A DNA stretch of 64,000 bases from Laburnicola sp. R22_1 (taxonomy: Eukaryota > Ascomycota > Dothideomycetes > Pleosporales > Didymosphaeriaceae): positions 1,178,001 to 1,242,000 of the forward strand of contig JACONQ010000015.1 of NCBI GenBank assembly GCA_014281115.1, in the 5' to 3' direction. The position numbers and the translations under genes are program-made. Shown one piece after another: positions 1 through 11,030 of this stretch. Every line of letters begins with the position of its first letter. The stretch's first letter is position 1. The notes beneath the pieces are model-generated. The model was not told where the DNA came from. It saw only the letters and a list, made by a program, of their open reading frames with translations, and searched no databases.

Positions 1-683
1 TCCAAGCGTCTTGGCTCTCGAGGCGATGTAGGAGCGCTTTTTCAAGAGTCGGCGGTAGGTTGCTCCAGGACGCGGATGTTTTGTCGTGTGCGTAGTAGGA
101 TTCGTAGGGTCCGAGGGAGACGGAGAGTGTGGAGAGGTCGCGAATGATGCCCGGGTGTCCGTGATAGAGGTATTCGGTTAGAGGGTTGGGAAGATTGTAG
201 TGGCCTGGGAATGTGAGCTTGAGATACGGCGGCATGTTTGAACTGTGTAGGGAGATGGAAGCAATATAGACATTGACGAATCCAACATAAACATGATTGT
301 GTAGCCAGAGAATAGTAGTACTTACTACATCTCACTTCCCCATCGTGATCTCGATAGCTCACAAGATACGTCCCATTGTCGCCGATAGCAAACTCGATAA
401 CATCTCTAATCGGCGGCTGTTTCGTAAACAACGCTTCCACGTCCGGTGGCAGATTATGCCTAGAGCTCGTTAGAAAAGTCCCCAATCAATTACCGTTCCC
501 CGGAAATGGCATCAAAAGCATGGATTACACATAATCAATGCTATTAACCCACTCCGCACCCAACACCCCCCAAAACAAAAGACGCCTAGAAAAACACAAA
601 CCCACTCACCAAGCCCAATGCGTAGGACTATTAAAGAAGTAACTCTCCTTCCGCCCCATCACAAAAGACACAAAGATCGGCAT
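1..683 (-). CDS. Conserved fungal hypothetical protein (partial; 3' end beyond window)
   Basis: Three exons can be joined on the minus strand: 683-610 (starting MPIFVSFVMGRKESYFF), 459-322 and 242 down to the window edge. The first junction is canonical (GTGAGT donor, CTAG acceptor) and reads through Trp in frame. The second needs a weaker GTACTA donor, because the canonical GTAAGT two bases upstream would break the frame, so that junction is uncertain. The last exon reads MPPYLKLTFPGHYNLPNP and stays open to base 1. It contains GPYESYYAHDKTSASWSNLPP, which looks like the charged/aromatic C-terminal part of small fungal proteins of unknown function. I see no domain I can name. The frame stays open across spliced exons, so it is coding; the function is unknown. 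Confidence 0.6.
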
Positions 684-1462
684 CTCGACTCAAAAACGAC
701 TGAACCGAGCGGAGCGGGCGACACCACCAGTTGACACCAAGCGAACAGCAATGAAGCGCGCAACACCAGGACCTAGGAACGAGAAGCAAAAAGAAAGAAA
801 AGGTATCACAAACGACGCGTAGCCAGGGTATCAATGAAAGGTAAAAACGGCAACGAGCGAAGCGCAGGTTCAATGTTGCGAGGAGCCGGCCTTGCTGCGG
901 TTTTGGGGGCGGCTCAGCTAGGCTGTCGCTGTCGCTGTCACAGCCCCTCCTCTCGTGTTCGCTTAAACTTACCGGTATGGGAGTTGGACTATCAACTATT
1001 GTGTTTCTGATAATTTTGGTTGTTGTACAGTCATCATCTTATGTTATACGGATCCCAAAATCATCTGTGGATAGTAGTCTACGTTGTATCCGCGTTGGAG
1101 ATATGGTACATGTGTGGTTGGACGGGGGGTCCCTGCATGGGGGTGGCAACCTCCATTTACAAGATAGATTGCACGGGAAAAGCGCAATAGTACTGTGATT
1201 CATTGCTCAAAGATTTTGCATTGTTTACCAAAGCCCACTGCTTCCCATGGAGCAAGCTGCAGCCCCGCTTCACTGCCCCGCTATCGAAATACAATTGATA
1301 CGGGCGACCATTATATCGTAGCAAATAAGCGATTTCTCTTCTTTGAACGCCTAATCCGAACAAAACGATCCATGGAAACGCAGAGCCTTAGACGGATCTC
1401 GCCTCAAGTGCTCCATCCCCTCGAAAACTCAGTACGCACTTGATCATGAATACGAGGAATGC
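684..1462. other. Intergenic, upstream of the first gene and downstream of the ING gene
   Basis: No gene seen. Short open frames on both strands lack coherent composition or splice partners. A small GCTGTC triplicate lies near 920-940. Confidence 0.6.
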
Positions 1463-3983
1463 CTACCTGTTTCCTCTTCGCCCAGGCAGCGGAGGAGGCA
1501 CTTTGGGATTGCCATGTGCATCGGTGCCGAGAGTTTCCCTGCATTCAGGACAATACCACTTGATACGGCGTCCGAATTGCACGTTCTCCTCTAAGCCCAC
1601 GCAATTGTAATGAAACCACTCTCTTTCACACTAGATTATATCAGTATTGTCAACAGGGAAGGGTCAGTAACAGACTCACTTGATTATCACATTTGACCAT
1701 AGTCCCATAGCTGACATCTTCACATATGCAGTATTGCTCCTCGTTCGGGTCGATATCCTCTAGCTCAGACTCTTCTCCGGACTTTTTCTTTTTCTTGTTC
1801 TTGTGACCCTGGACACGTTTCGCATTGGTCACTGTCTTCTGGCCACCTTCGCTGGTTGTAATCTCGCCCTTTGGAGGAGGCTTCTTGCGCGTGCTCGTCC
1901 GGGTAGGAGCGTTGAGTGCAGATTGGCTAAAGATACTGTGGCGACGGCTGACTTCACGGGGAACCTTTTCCAGCTCAGGGGGTTTGGGCTCCTCGCTCTG
2001 GGCCTTTGGAGTGGGAACGTGGCCTCGAGCAGACCGTGGACGGAGAGGCTGCACTGGAGCGGGAGGAGCAGGCTCGGGTGCGGGAGTGGAGGCCTTCTGC
2101 TTCTTGACAGGTTGCACAGGCGCAGGGGGCGGCGGGCTTGCCGCTTTGGGAGCAACAGATTCCCTCCTAGGACGAGTAGAAGCTGCCGTGACATTTGACT
2201 GTGATGGCGCTGGTGGCGGGACGGCCGGCGACTTTAGAGCTTCTGCCGGCGACGCAATGGCAGGTGAAGGCGCTGCAGGCGTGCTAGGCTGGCTGGCCGC
2301 CGCCACTGGTTGAATGACAGCACTTTTGGGTGTGCCAGGACCAGCTGGAGCCAGAGGTATTTGCACAGTGGTGGTCTTCGTTGTCTCTGGCAGTGGCACA
2401 GGCGATTTAGTAGCAGGTGAGGGCGCAATGGGTGTAAGATTCTGAGGAGTGGACATTTCAGCGGGTTGGGCCGGGAGAGTCAGTCGAAGCTTCTTTGGTT
2501 CGGGCGGTTTGGTACTGCTGTCCTGTGAGGCCGCTGAAGGCTCTCTTGTCGCCACACTCGGTGTTTCTGCCGTTGGCTGTGGAGTCGAGTCGCGCTTTCG
2601 CTTGTTCGACGATCTTGTAGTAGATTTCTTGTCTGTATTCGGAGTGCTAAAGATCAGCTCCTGTAGGCCATCAGCGGCCGCCTTGATCCGTCGCGTAGCC
2701 TTCTCCAGCTCCTCTACGTCACGTTCAGCTTGCCGGCGATGGCTGTCACGTTTCGATTTCCTTGTGTCTCTGGCCTCGGGGGTATCGTTCGAGGTGTTTG
2801 TCTCGTCGTGCTCCGGATCTTTCGAGGTTTCAATAGGCGCGGGTACGGTATCCGTCGCGGTTGGGGCGGCGGCGGCGGTAGTTGAAGTGGTGGTAGTTGG
2901 AGCGGGGACAGTTGGAGCGGGGACAGGCGCAGCATCTACGACAGCAGGGGGAATAACGGATCGCAAAGTCGGTACAGCCGGCTCTTCGTCGAGAAACTCG
3001 TCGCCTGTCTCTTCACAGCGTTGCTTCTCTTTGTCGTATGCTTCCTGCCCACGGCCTCCGGCTTCGAGCTGTCGCTTGATCATGGTCTCGCTAGGCGTCC
3101 AGACAGCATTCTTCTTCATCTTCTTCCTAAGAACAGCCATTTCGTATTCTGTGAGCTTGAACCAAGGCGCCCATTTGCTGCCGGGCCGGGCATTCTCCGG
3201 CGGTGGAGACAGTCTAGCAAGGGCATTGCTCGTGGAGATACCGGCGAAGGAGCTGTGGACGTTGGTACCTGAGCCGGGAGCTCGCACGCGGGCCTTGGGA
3301 ACCCTTGGGGCCCTGTCCTTGGGCTGTCTCAGCTTCGGGGCTGCTACAGCGAGGCCGTTGGTGGAGGGCACGTCAGAATCGTCGGACGCGTCCGAGAAGC
3401 TTGCGCTGCGTCCTCGCGCACCAGGCGGGGCCACTCTCGACCTATTTCGGTTGCGTGGGCGCGCCGTCGAGCTGCCGCCATATCGACCGTCCAGTGTCAA
3501 GCGGAGGTGCGGCGTTGAGAAGTTGCGGTTCAGTGATGCTGGGGCCTGTGGCGACACAGGCGCGGGAGTAGGGTCGCGGGATGGCGGCTCGGGCTGGGCC
3601 TGGAGCTTCCTCTTGATGATGCCAATGCGGTGCTTGTGGCGCTCGGCGACCTCGTAGAGACGCGAGGCCTCGGCATACGACGACTCCCTGCAGTAGATGG
3701 CCTTGTCCAGCGCGAGCGCGATCTCCCGGCGCAGCGTGGTGGGGTCTGGGCGCTCGGCGGCGGGGAGGGTGGGCAGCTTGCCATACTTGACGGTGAGCTG
3801 GTGGACCTTGTGCGTGGCGTCCTGGTACGTCTGGTCGAGGTCGCCGATCAGGCGCAGCGAGCGCACCAGGTCCGAGGGGAAGAACTCGGTGTAGTCGAGG
3901 AAGTCGTTGACGGTGTTTTGGGCATCTGGGTTGGCGACGGGCTGGGGCGTCATTTCGGACGGGGCACCTGCATCTTCAGCCAT
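1463..3983 (-). CDS. ING-family chromatin reader with C-terminal PHD finger
   Basis: CDS is complement(1463..1630, 1680..3983), 823 aa, with one 49-bp intron (GTGAGT...CTAG) cutting the PHD finger. Residues about 24-130 form the N-terminal ING helical domain ([20 protein letters not shown], then the [13 protein letters not shown] helix). The middle, about 130-740, is low-complexity Pro/Ala/Ser/Thr with basic stretches, and a Lys-rich patch precedes the PHD finger. The PHD finger has the ING signature: [17 protein letters not shown], then [16 protein letters not shown] and WYCPEC. By family knowledge, ING PHD fingers bind H3K4-methylated nucleosomes and recruit NuA4/NuA3-type acetyltransferases or Rpd3-type deacetylases; which complex this one joins cannot be told (Yng1, Yng2 and Pho23 are the yeast relatives). 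It is much longer than the yeast members because of the disordered middle. The spacing CDNQC is one residue shorter than in many ING fingers. Confidence 0.9.
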
Positions 3984-4941
3984 CGTGTCGCATCGCGGGG
4001 GGCGCGTCAGGCGCTCTAGCCACGCGTCAATAATGTCGGAGAGGGGGGTCGAAGCAGGCAGCGCGGAGGCGGGAGAGCGGCGATGGGCGTGCGTGGGAGG
4101 GAGCTGCCGTGGGTCGTTCGACGGTGGTGTCGCAATATCAGTGTCACCGATGGGGTGGCTGTGAGGCTAGCCGCTTCGGGGGGGGGGGGTTGCTTGGCGC
4201 TGTGTCGTGGTGATCGCCAGGCACCCAGAGAGGCCTCCCCACTTTCTCGCAGCGCCGATGCGGGTCCGGGAGAGATGGTGCAGACGTCGCCGTGTGCGTC
4301 GCAGCGTTTCGTAGTCTGCCATCTCTTTGATTCCACACCCTTCTCACAGCCCTTGCTCCGCGAGCCTGCCGGAGTCGCTTTACCGCCCTTCCGTGCACTT
4401 GTCTCTCGCATTGCGCCCGGCTACGGCATGCAAACCAAACATTCATGTCTCTCATCGTCTGTTTTTTACCTGATATAAAGGAGGCCAGCGGGCGCTCATC
4501 CCAGTCTCTCTTCACTGGCAACTGGCGGCAATGGTTTGAGAACATCCGGCTTTCGTATTTCTCCTCCAGGTCATCAGAACTTTTGTCTAGTACTGTAGGC
4601 CGTGTTGATTCTCCAACCAGCTCGCTGTGCGCGGGCCTGTCTGGTGCGGTAGGTTATCTTTGGCAGCCTCGTAACGTCCATCTCGCATTTTTCCCTATAA
4701 TCGCATCTGCATGGTAACTTCACTGCCGCCTGTCGTTCTTCCATGCGCCCCGCCCATTGCATCGCCGCTGCACACCTGCCTCTCTGGCGGTGCCGTTCAC
4801 CTTGCTTTGGGCGCGCTTTCCTCTTTCAGACAGTCTCTCTGCAAACGCACCTCTCCGCACCCACCCCGGGGCGACAATTTGGCCATACTCCCCACTTTCC
4901 CCGTTTTCTGCAATCGCTTCCGCACTACCTAATTCGCAAAC
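3984..4941. promoter_or_regulatory. Divergent intergenic region between ING gene and exonuclease-like gene
   Basis: This 958-bp gap separates divergently transcribed genes and must hold both promoters. It contains a run of ten G residues near 4180-4190, and pyrimidine-rich stretches just before the ATG at 4942. No gene seen; open frames here are short and incoherent. Confidence 0.45.
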
Positions 4942-7542
4942 ATGTCTTCAGCTGCCCGTCTAGAGCGGCTCCGCAAGCTCACCCTGCAAGACCTTGCATC
5001 GCTGCCTGATAGGCCCGCCTCTCCCAACGACGACGAATCGGCTGACGGCCGTGTATCACTGGACTCCAACCAAGATGCTCCGCCTCGCCCGAGCAAACAA
5101 GCCGCCGAGTCACCGCCAGCTGAGTTATCAGCAGCCGCAAACGAGCCTCCCATCGTGACCAGCGAGCGTAGATTTGTCTGGAAGCAAGGCGCCGAGAGCG
5201 CTTTCAACCTAGGCTCCAAGCCCATGCTCTCCGCCATTGCAGCTGCCAAACTGCCAGCAACAGCTCTCCGGAAATCCCAGCTCGCCCTGGCCCATGAGAG
5301 GTACTTCACGCCTATTGTCGCTCTCTCAAAGTTTCCGTACAAGTTCTGCAACAAGAGCTGTATGCAGGAGATTGCGTCGGCATTCTTTGACCAAGGCAAG
5401 TTCTGGGCTCGCGAGTGGGACCTGTAAGTCTGCCTTTGCCACATCTGATTCATACCCTAAGTTATACCAGGTACTACGTTTGGGATATCGACGAGTCGAA
5501 GCCGCTCATCCTTGTACGTGAGAGCCAGGTGGACGATCTTTTGGGAGAGATCAACTTGGCACTCAAGCTCGAGCTGAAGGTCACCGACCAGCAGCGCGAA
5601 GAAGGTCTCATCAGCCGATTCCCGGATCACCCACGCTGTCAGCCCCGCTACCTTGGGCGGTCCCGTGCCAAAGACGAGTACGACAGCATGGTTGACCAAG
5701 TTCCAGTTGCAGTGCCGTCAGCGGCGCTTGATGGTCGAACGCTCGAGGATTTCAAGCGGATAATCGAGCTTTCGTGGGAAGCGCAAAAGAACAAGAGCAA
5801 GGCTACAAAGGAGAAGAAGAAGGTGGAGCGATTGGCGAAACAGAAGGGGTTTGCGGACCAGTTCAAACGAGCTCAGCGATATCTGGGACTTCGTCCGACC
5901 GCAACAAATGGTGAGTACTTACCTACCGTGTGTTACCCCAGGATAGGCAATACGAAGGCCGAATCAATTCAAGCTTTTGTCCAGCAGCGGATATTTTGCG
6001 CAAGACTAACTGATCTCATAGGTCCACCCGCACCAGGATCGTTGCCCACAGTCGACGCTTCGGCCCCTGTGCCCTATCCATTCGATCGCTCGGTAGTATT
6101 TGTCTGCGTTGACGTCGAATCATGGGAGAAAGCACACAATATGATAACCGAGGTCGGCATTGCCACGCTAGATACCCGCGACCTGGTCGATGTCGCTCCT
6201 GGCACGCACGCTGAGAATTGGAGGTCCAAGATCCGGGCTCGTCACTTCCGCATCACCGAGCGTGTTCATTTGGTGAACGGCGATTTTGTCAGCGGTTGCC
6301 CTGACCGCTTTGACTTTGGCAAATCTGAGTTCGTACATCTGAAGGACGCTCCGGCTATTGTCGCGTCGTGCTTCAAGCCGCCTTTCTGCGCACCAACAGA
6401 CCAGGCTCCTCTACTGGATCCTGACGAGCAGCGCAACCTCATCTTCTTGGGTCACGACACTCTTGGAGATATCAAGTACCTCCAGAACCTTGGTTTCGAT
6501 CCATTGACCCTCCCCAATCTCCTTGAAGCCCAGGACTCTGCAACCTTATACCGCGTCTGGCGACAAGAGCAGCAGCCAACAAAGCTTGGCAACATTCTAC
6601 ATCGCTTTAATATCCCTGGCTTCAACCTTCACAACGCGGGCAACGACGCCGTCTACACGGTCCAGGCCTACCTAGCCATCTGTGTGCTTGAGGCCACTCT
6701 TCGCGGTACCCCCAAGCTAAAGGATATGCGAAACGAGGAACGGGCGTTCAAGATGGAACTCGCACGGGAAGAGGCTAGGAATCAGATTGTAGAGGATGCT
6801 AATACATGGGTACGTATTCACCAGGTCTATGGTGCTAAGGCATCAGTCTCTACACAAGTCTATGTTCAAATACATATCTAAGCGACTCACTGTGTGAGAT
6901 GTCATGATGATAGCTCCTGATCTGAGAACCACCGCTAATATGCATTGCTACAGGATGCTGTTGAAGCCGACGACGGCGATGGTGGAGCGCCGGTGCCCCT
7001 TGTCATTAAGGATGCCATGACGGCCAATGCGACTCCTCCCACGGGCACAAGTGTTACCCGAGGCTCAAGCAGTGCAGATGGTCGCGGCCGGGGTCGCGGA
7101 CGAGGTGACTGGAATGCCCGCGGAGCCTCAAACGCCGGATACCAAGCCAAAACCCAAGACGACTTCAACAACCGTTCTCCGCGTGGTAACATGTCGTTCC
7201 GACCTTCGAGAGATGGACGCGGCCGCGGACGCGGTGGCTTCCCGTACGACCGCGAGTCTTCCAACGGACGCTTCCAATCCGATGCTCGCTTCTCGAACAA
7301 CAGCCCGGGCCAGGAACGCGGCGGCAATCGTGACCGTGGCCGTGGTCGTGGCCGTGGCTCTTTCAACCCGGACCGTGGCTCCGAGGATAACCAATCCGAG
7401 GTATGACTTCCTCAGTGTTACCGCAGGATGGGTAATGCCACGGGCCGAATACGTCCTAGCTTATATCCTGCAGCTGTAGCTTGTCACTTGCGTAAGCGCA
7501 CGTGCTAACCTTTCTAAACAGGCCGTCAGGTACTACTGGTAA
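4942..7542 (+). CDS. DEDDh exonuclease-like protein (Gfd2/YDR514C-like) with RG-rich C-terminus
   Basis: Five exons: 4942..5423, 5471..5910, 6022..6809, 6954..7400 and 7522..7542, giving 725 aa. All introns are GT-AG and frame-consistent; the last exon adds only AVRYYW-stop after a CTAAC branch site. The domain at about residues 329-560 has the DEDDh nuclease pattern: VVFVCVDVESWE (Asp338, Glu340), LGHDTLGDIKYL (second Asp) and LHNAGNDAVYTVQAYL (His and last Asp). This is the fold of fungal Gfd2/YDR514C-like proteins and of the Neurospora QDE-2-interacting exonuclease QIP; I cannot decide between them. A Lys-rich coiled-coil stretch (QKNKSKATKEKKKVERLAKQ) precedes it. The last ~150 residues carry repeated RGRGRG tracts typical of RNA-binding tails. 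RNA processing or silencing is a reasonable inference. Confidence 0.8.
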
Positions 7543-8594
7543 ATGCGTCGGCCGGTCGGAACTGCTGGCGTGGCGTGGCATGGCATGGGCATGGGATTAG
7601 AACCCAGGAAAAGCAATACTCGACTTGGATACGGCGATGACCAAGTGAAGCCCTTCCGCCTCACCAATGCATACCTCTGAACGTGACAGTTCAAAAAGGA
7701 TGCTGTGCATATATACATAGCAGAGCGCATTAGGCGTCTTTTCCTTGCATGCACAATGAAAATAAATTATCATCCCGAATTAACCATGTCTCCTCCCCCC
7801 CTCGTTTTCCCCGATTTTACAGTACAGGAGAGAGAGAAATCGAGTGAGGTGTATTACTTACCCCAGGATGGCCGGCCTGTACAACGGCCGACTGTATTGT
7901 AATGCACATGCAACTATCACTCACCTCTGCATCCCTGCCCTGACCAGACGCCGTGTTGCTTGCTCTCAAAAGCACCGAGGAAGGCATCCGAGTCTTGGGA
8001 AGTTCGGCCTGACTAACATGTCCGATGCAGACGAAGAAGCTATGGGCAACTCTAACACCATACATGTAAGTAAGTGTCTAGCGAGCGTCATTCCGACCGG
8101 GTTAATGGTCCACCCTAAGAGCGTATACACGCTCGAGGACAAGGTAGTTGGATGAGATGACAGGGAAAAAAAGCCATATCCGTCGTACCCACGATGACAT
8201 AATGAGATGGGTGCATGTTATGTTTCACAACGTCCGAAAGCAAACATGGCGGAAATCAATAAATTTAGATAATCCCCCACTCACCCACAGCATCTCCATG
8301 ACATTCCCTCCACCCCTCCGTTTCAAATTCCGACCACTCGTATACTACCCACTCGCAACATGACACAAAAAATCGAGCAAAAAAAAAACTCCTTGCATCG
8401 CAAACCCCGCCCGTCCCCTTGCGACTCCCTCCCTCCACAGAGAACAAACTCCGCAAAAAAAAAAATTTCCGAATAGTTTTAAAATATCAATTTTCCACGA
8501 TTGCCTGGTTGGGTGAAAAAAGACCTAGTAAGCTTGACGATATGGCGTGTACCGAGTAGGACTATCTCAAGGGCATGGCATGTTGTTTGGAAAT
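7543..8594. other. Convergent intergenic region
   Basis: The region lies between two converging 3' ends. It holds A-rich stretches (for example near 8385 and 8455-8465) suited to poly(A) signals. No gene seen. Confidence 0.5.
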
Positions 8595-10415
8595 TTAGAG
8601 GTCCTCATGTTCACCATTTTCGTCCCATCGCGAGGCTTTGACCCTGTCCATGCCGTGCGTCTCCCGGAGATTGCACGTATCCGGGTAGGGGCACCAGCCC
8701 TGGTCGCGCTCAAAGGAGCATTGATGTCCCAAATCTGCACGTGTACTTAGTATCGCTATTAGAAGACAGGATCCTGGAGACGTACAGCAGTTGAGATTCT
8801 GGCAGTAGCGGTCCTTGCACGCAAGGCTCCGCGTCTTATACCGCAAAGCGATCGCCTCCGCAGCGGTGAGCTTAGGCTCATGCTGGAAAAAGCATTTGGA
8901 GCCATTTGTGCATTTCCCCTTGTTGAGATGCCAGTGATTGCAAAGGTTGCGGTTCGCTTTCTTCATGCGCGTGTCGATGGACTCCGAGGCTGCTTTATCG
9001 CGCGGCGGGAGAGGCTCATCGAGACGCTGTTCATCTTTATTGTAATATGCCCATTTCTTGTTAGGCTTTGACTTAGGCGCGATGGAGATGTTTTCATTAG
9101 GAGGGACGCCGCTCTTGCCGACCGTGGCCCAAGAGGCCTCGCTCGAGTCGGGCGTTGGGTTTCCAGCGAGGGACGAGACAGTCGTAGCAGGCGAGCATAT
9201 AGTGGGTGTGGCATTCGTGCCGTTGGTAAATCCAGGCGGTATAGATGGAAAGCCGGGTGGAGCATTGCCGAAGCCTGGCGGCGGAGATGGATTGGACGTA
9301 GGATTCGTCATTGTCCTCATCAAAGGTTGTACCGGAGCTGAAACGGCAGGCTGCACCGGTGCATGTGAGTATGACTGATAACCATAGTCGGGCAAAGGTG
9401 TGCTTCTGAATACACTATCGAAGCTAGCTCGCTGGAAGTTGGGCAGCTCGAGGAAGCCTCTCCATGCAGGGGTAGATTCAAGAAGCGTGATTCGGGCAGC
9501 TCTGGCCGGAGTGTGCTTAAACTGGTCAAGGTTCAGAAGATAGCCTGCGTCATGGCAGCCCCCGAAGATGATGTGGCGGCACGTGGGATTGTCACTGAAC
9601 GTTCGAAGCATTTCTGTAGAACCGTGAGCAAACGATGGTCAGGGAGAAGAAATAGTGGCGTCAAGGTCACCTTTAATCTTGTGATCAGCGCGTTCCTTTC
9701 CGTGACCAACGTCAACAATAGTAAAAAGAGACTGGTTGAGTGAGAAGCCTTGTGCAAATGTTCGCAAATCTTGTGGCTTTTGGATTAGGCCGACTGAGGC
9801 GAGCTTTTGCGCCAGCTTATCCAGGCTCAGATAGACTTGTACCATGATAGGCCAATTACCGGAATTGCCATAGAGCAAAGCAATGTGTTCGCGCACTGCG
9901 CGCTGGAGCCTAGATGCCGCTTCCGAGCCGCCATCATTCGCGGCGGCTTGGAGCAACGCGTCCTGAAACTGTGCTCGTGTTAGTAGCAAGGCGTGCAAAA
10001 GATATAAAAAAAATTGAAAAATTGGCTTACAATAACTCCATCGCCATCAATTAGTGCTAATACGAACGAATGATCTTCCTGCCCGATATTAGCATGGCTC
10101 CGACGGCGCACACCGGTGAGAGGACAACGCACCAGTTCTCGTTGCGTCTCGGCAACCTGGCGCTGCATCTGCTCGACCGACCTTTGATAATTGCGACGAA
10201 TGTCTCTCTCGGAGGAATAATCATTTTTCAATATCTCATGGTCTTCTAGCAAAGCCGTATACCTTTCGAGCATATCCTCGAGGATCGTTAGCGGGGGAGC
10301 AGACTACAGTGTGAATGGAATGGCTTACTGCAAAGAGCTTTTGGCGCGCATCATCTGAGGCCTGGAAGCCTCTCATCTGGGCTACAAAATCTGTCGTGTT
10401 GAAGTCGTTCGCCAT
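8595..10415 (-). CDS. CCCH zinc-finger protein with DUF7923-like (NYN/PIN-like) domain
   Basis: Six exons: complement(8595..8734, 8786..9613, 9671..9968, 10031..10078, 10133..10276, 10329..10415), 514 aa. The start at 10415 has the context ACCATGG; an in-frame ATG at 10439 is possible. A coiled coil (LLERYTALLEDHEILKNDY to ETQREL) is followed by a domain with the acidic motifs of NYN/PIN-type folds: FVLALIDGDGVIF, FTIVDVGHGKERADHKIKEM and FGGCHDAGYL. This arrangement matches the fungal family I know as DUF7923. A Pro/Gly linker (PPPGFGNAPPGF) leads to clustered CCCH fingers, including CNHWHLNKGKCTNGSKCFFQ followed by H, and CSFERDQGWCPYPDTC with a following His. The 51-bp last intron is a multiple of three and contains no stop, so its retention would only insert 17 residues. 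Likely a cytoplasmic RNA-binding protein; catalytic activity is not established. Confidence 0.8.
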
Positions 10416-10913
10416 GGTGTTGATGCCGACCATGCTCATCACGTCGCTGACAATTGAGGCAGAAGCGTGCGGTGGGGGACGGGTGCATGCAGTTCTCCCT
10501 CGTAGCTCGAGGCAGCAAGCTGAGCTGAGGGAAGCGAGCTAGCTACCTTACCTAATCTAGAAGCGCGCGTCTACCGGACCTATGCACTCGTGAGGTTGCT
10601 ACGGGTAATGTTTCGTGTGCTCGGGCATCCAGGCATCGATAGAGATGCTCGGCGCTTAGTCCTGTGATTGTCTCGAGATCCGAGTCCCAGCATGTTCTTC
10701 CATGCGCTTTGTATACAACGTCGTCGTTGTAGAGTCATACTTGGAGCAGAGCGACATCTTGCGGTTTATTGGACCTCCCTACCGCGGCACAGTACGAAGA
10801 AGTGTGAGTCAAGCCAAGAAGCGGCTGGTGGTGACACTTTATTTCAGACGAGGGGCTCACGGCGTGACGCTGTAGAGGAACACGGTAAAGTTGCTGAGAG
10901 ATGCACTGTGATA
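10416..10913. promoter_or_regulatory. Upstream region of the CCCH gene, up to the transposon
   Basis: Nothing gene-like; presumably the promoter of the minus-strand CCCH gene, bounded by the transposon insertion at 10912-10913. Confidence 0.4.
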
Positions 10914-10959
10914 CCGTGCACGGACGCGCAACGCCCGGGGACGCGCAACGCCCGCCGAA
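10914..10959 (+). repeat. Left terminal inverted repeat of the Fot-like element, with internal duplication
   Basis: The sequence pairs with 13015-13043 in inverse orientation. The inner part of the repeat is duplicated in tandem, so the arm exists in an extended form on this side only. Confidence 0.85.
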
Positions 10960-11030
10960 CACCAAAACCCTAGACGAAACCCAAAACCCTAGACGAAACC
11001 CAAACTTCAACACCTCATAACTCCACCACT

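Noticed and set aside
2449..3657. 402-codon open frame on the plus strand
   Set aside because: Antisense shadow of the ING gene's low-complexity region; the minus strand has clear ING and PHD domains.
6935..7366. 143-codon minus-strand frame rich in RPRPRP
   Set aside because: Reverse reading of the RG-rich tail of the exonuclease gene.
10961..11003. Telomere-like AAACCCTAG repeats
   Set aside because: Only two units and inside a transposon; subterminal repeats of the element are the simpler explanation, not an interstitial telomere.
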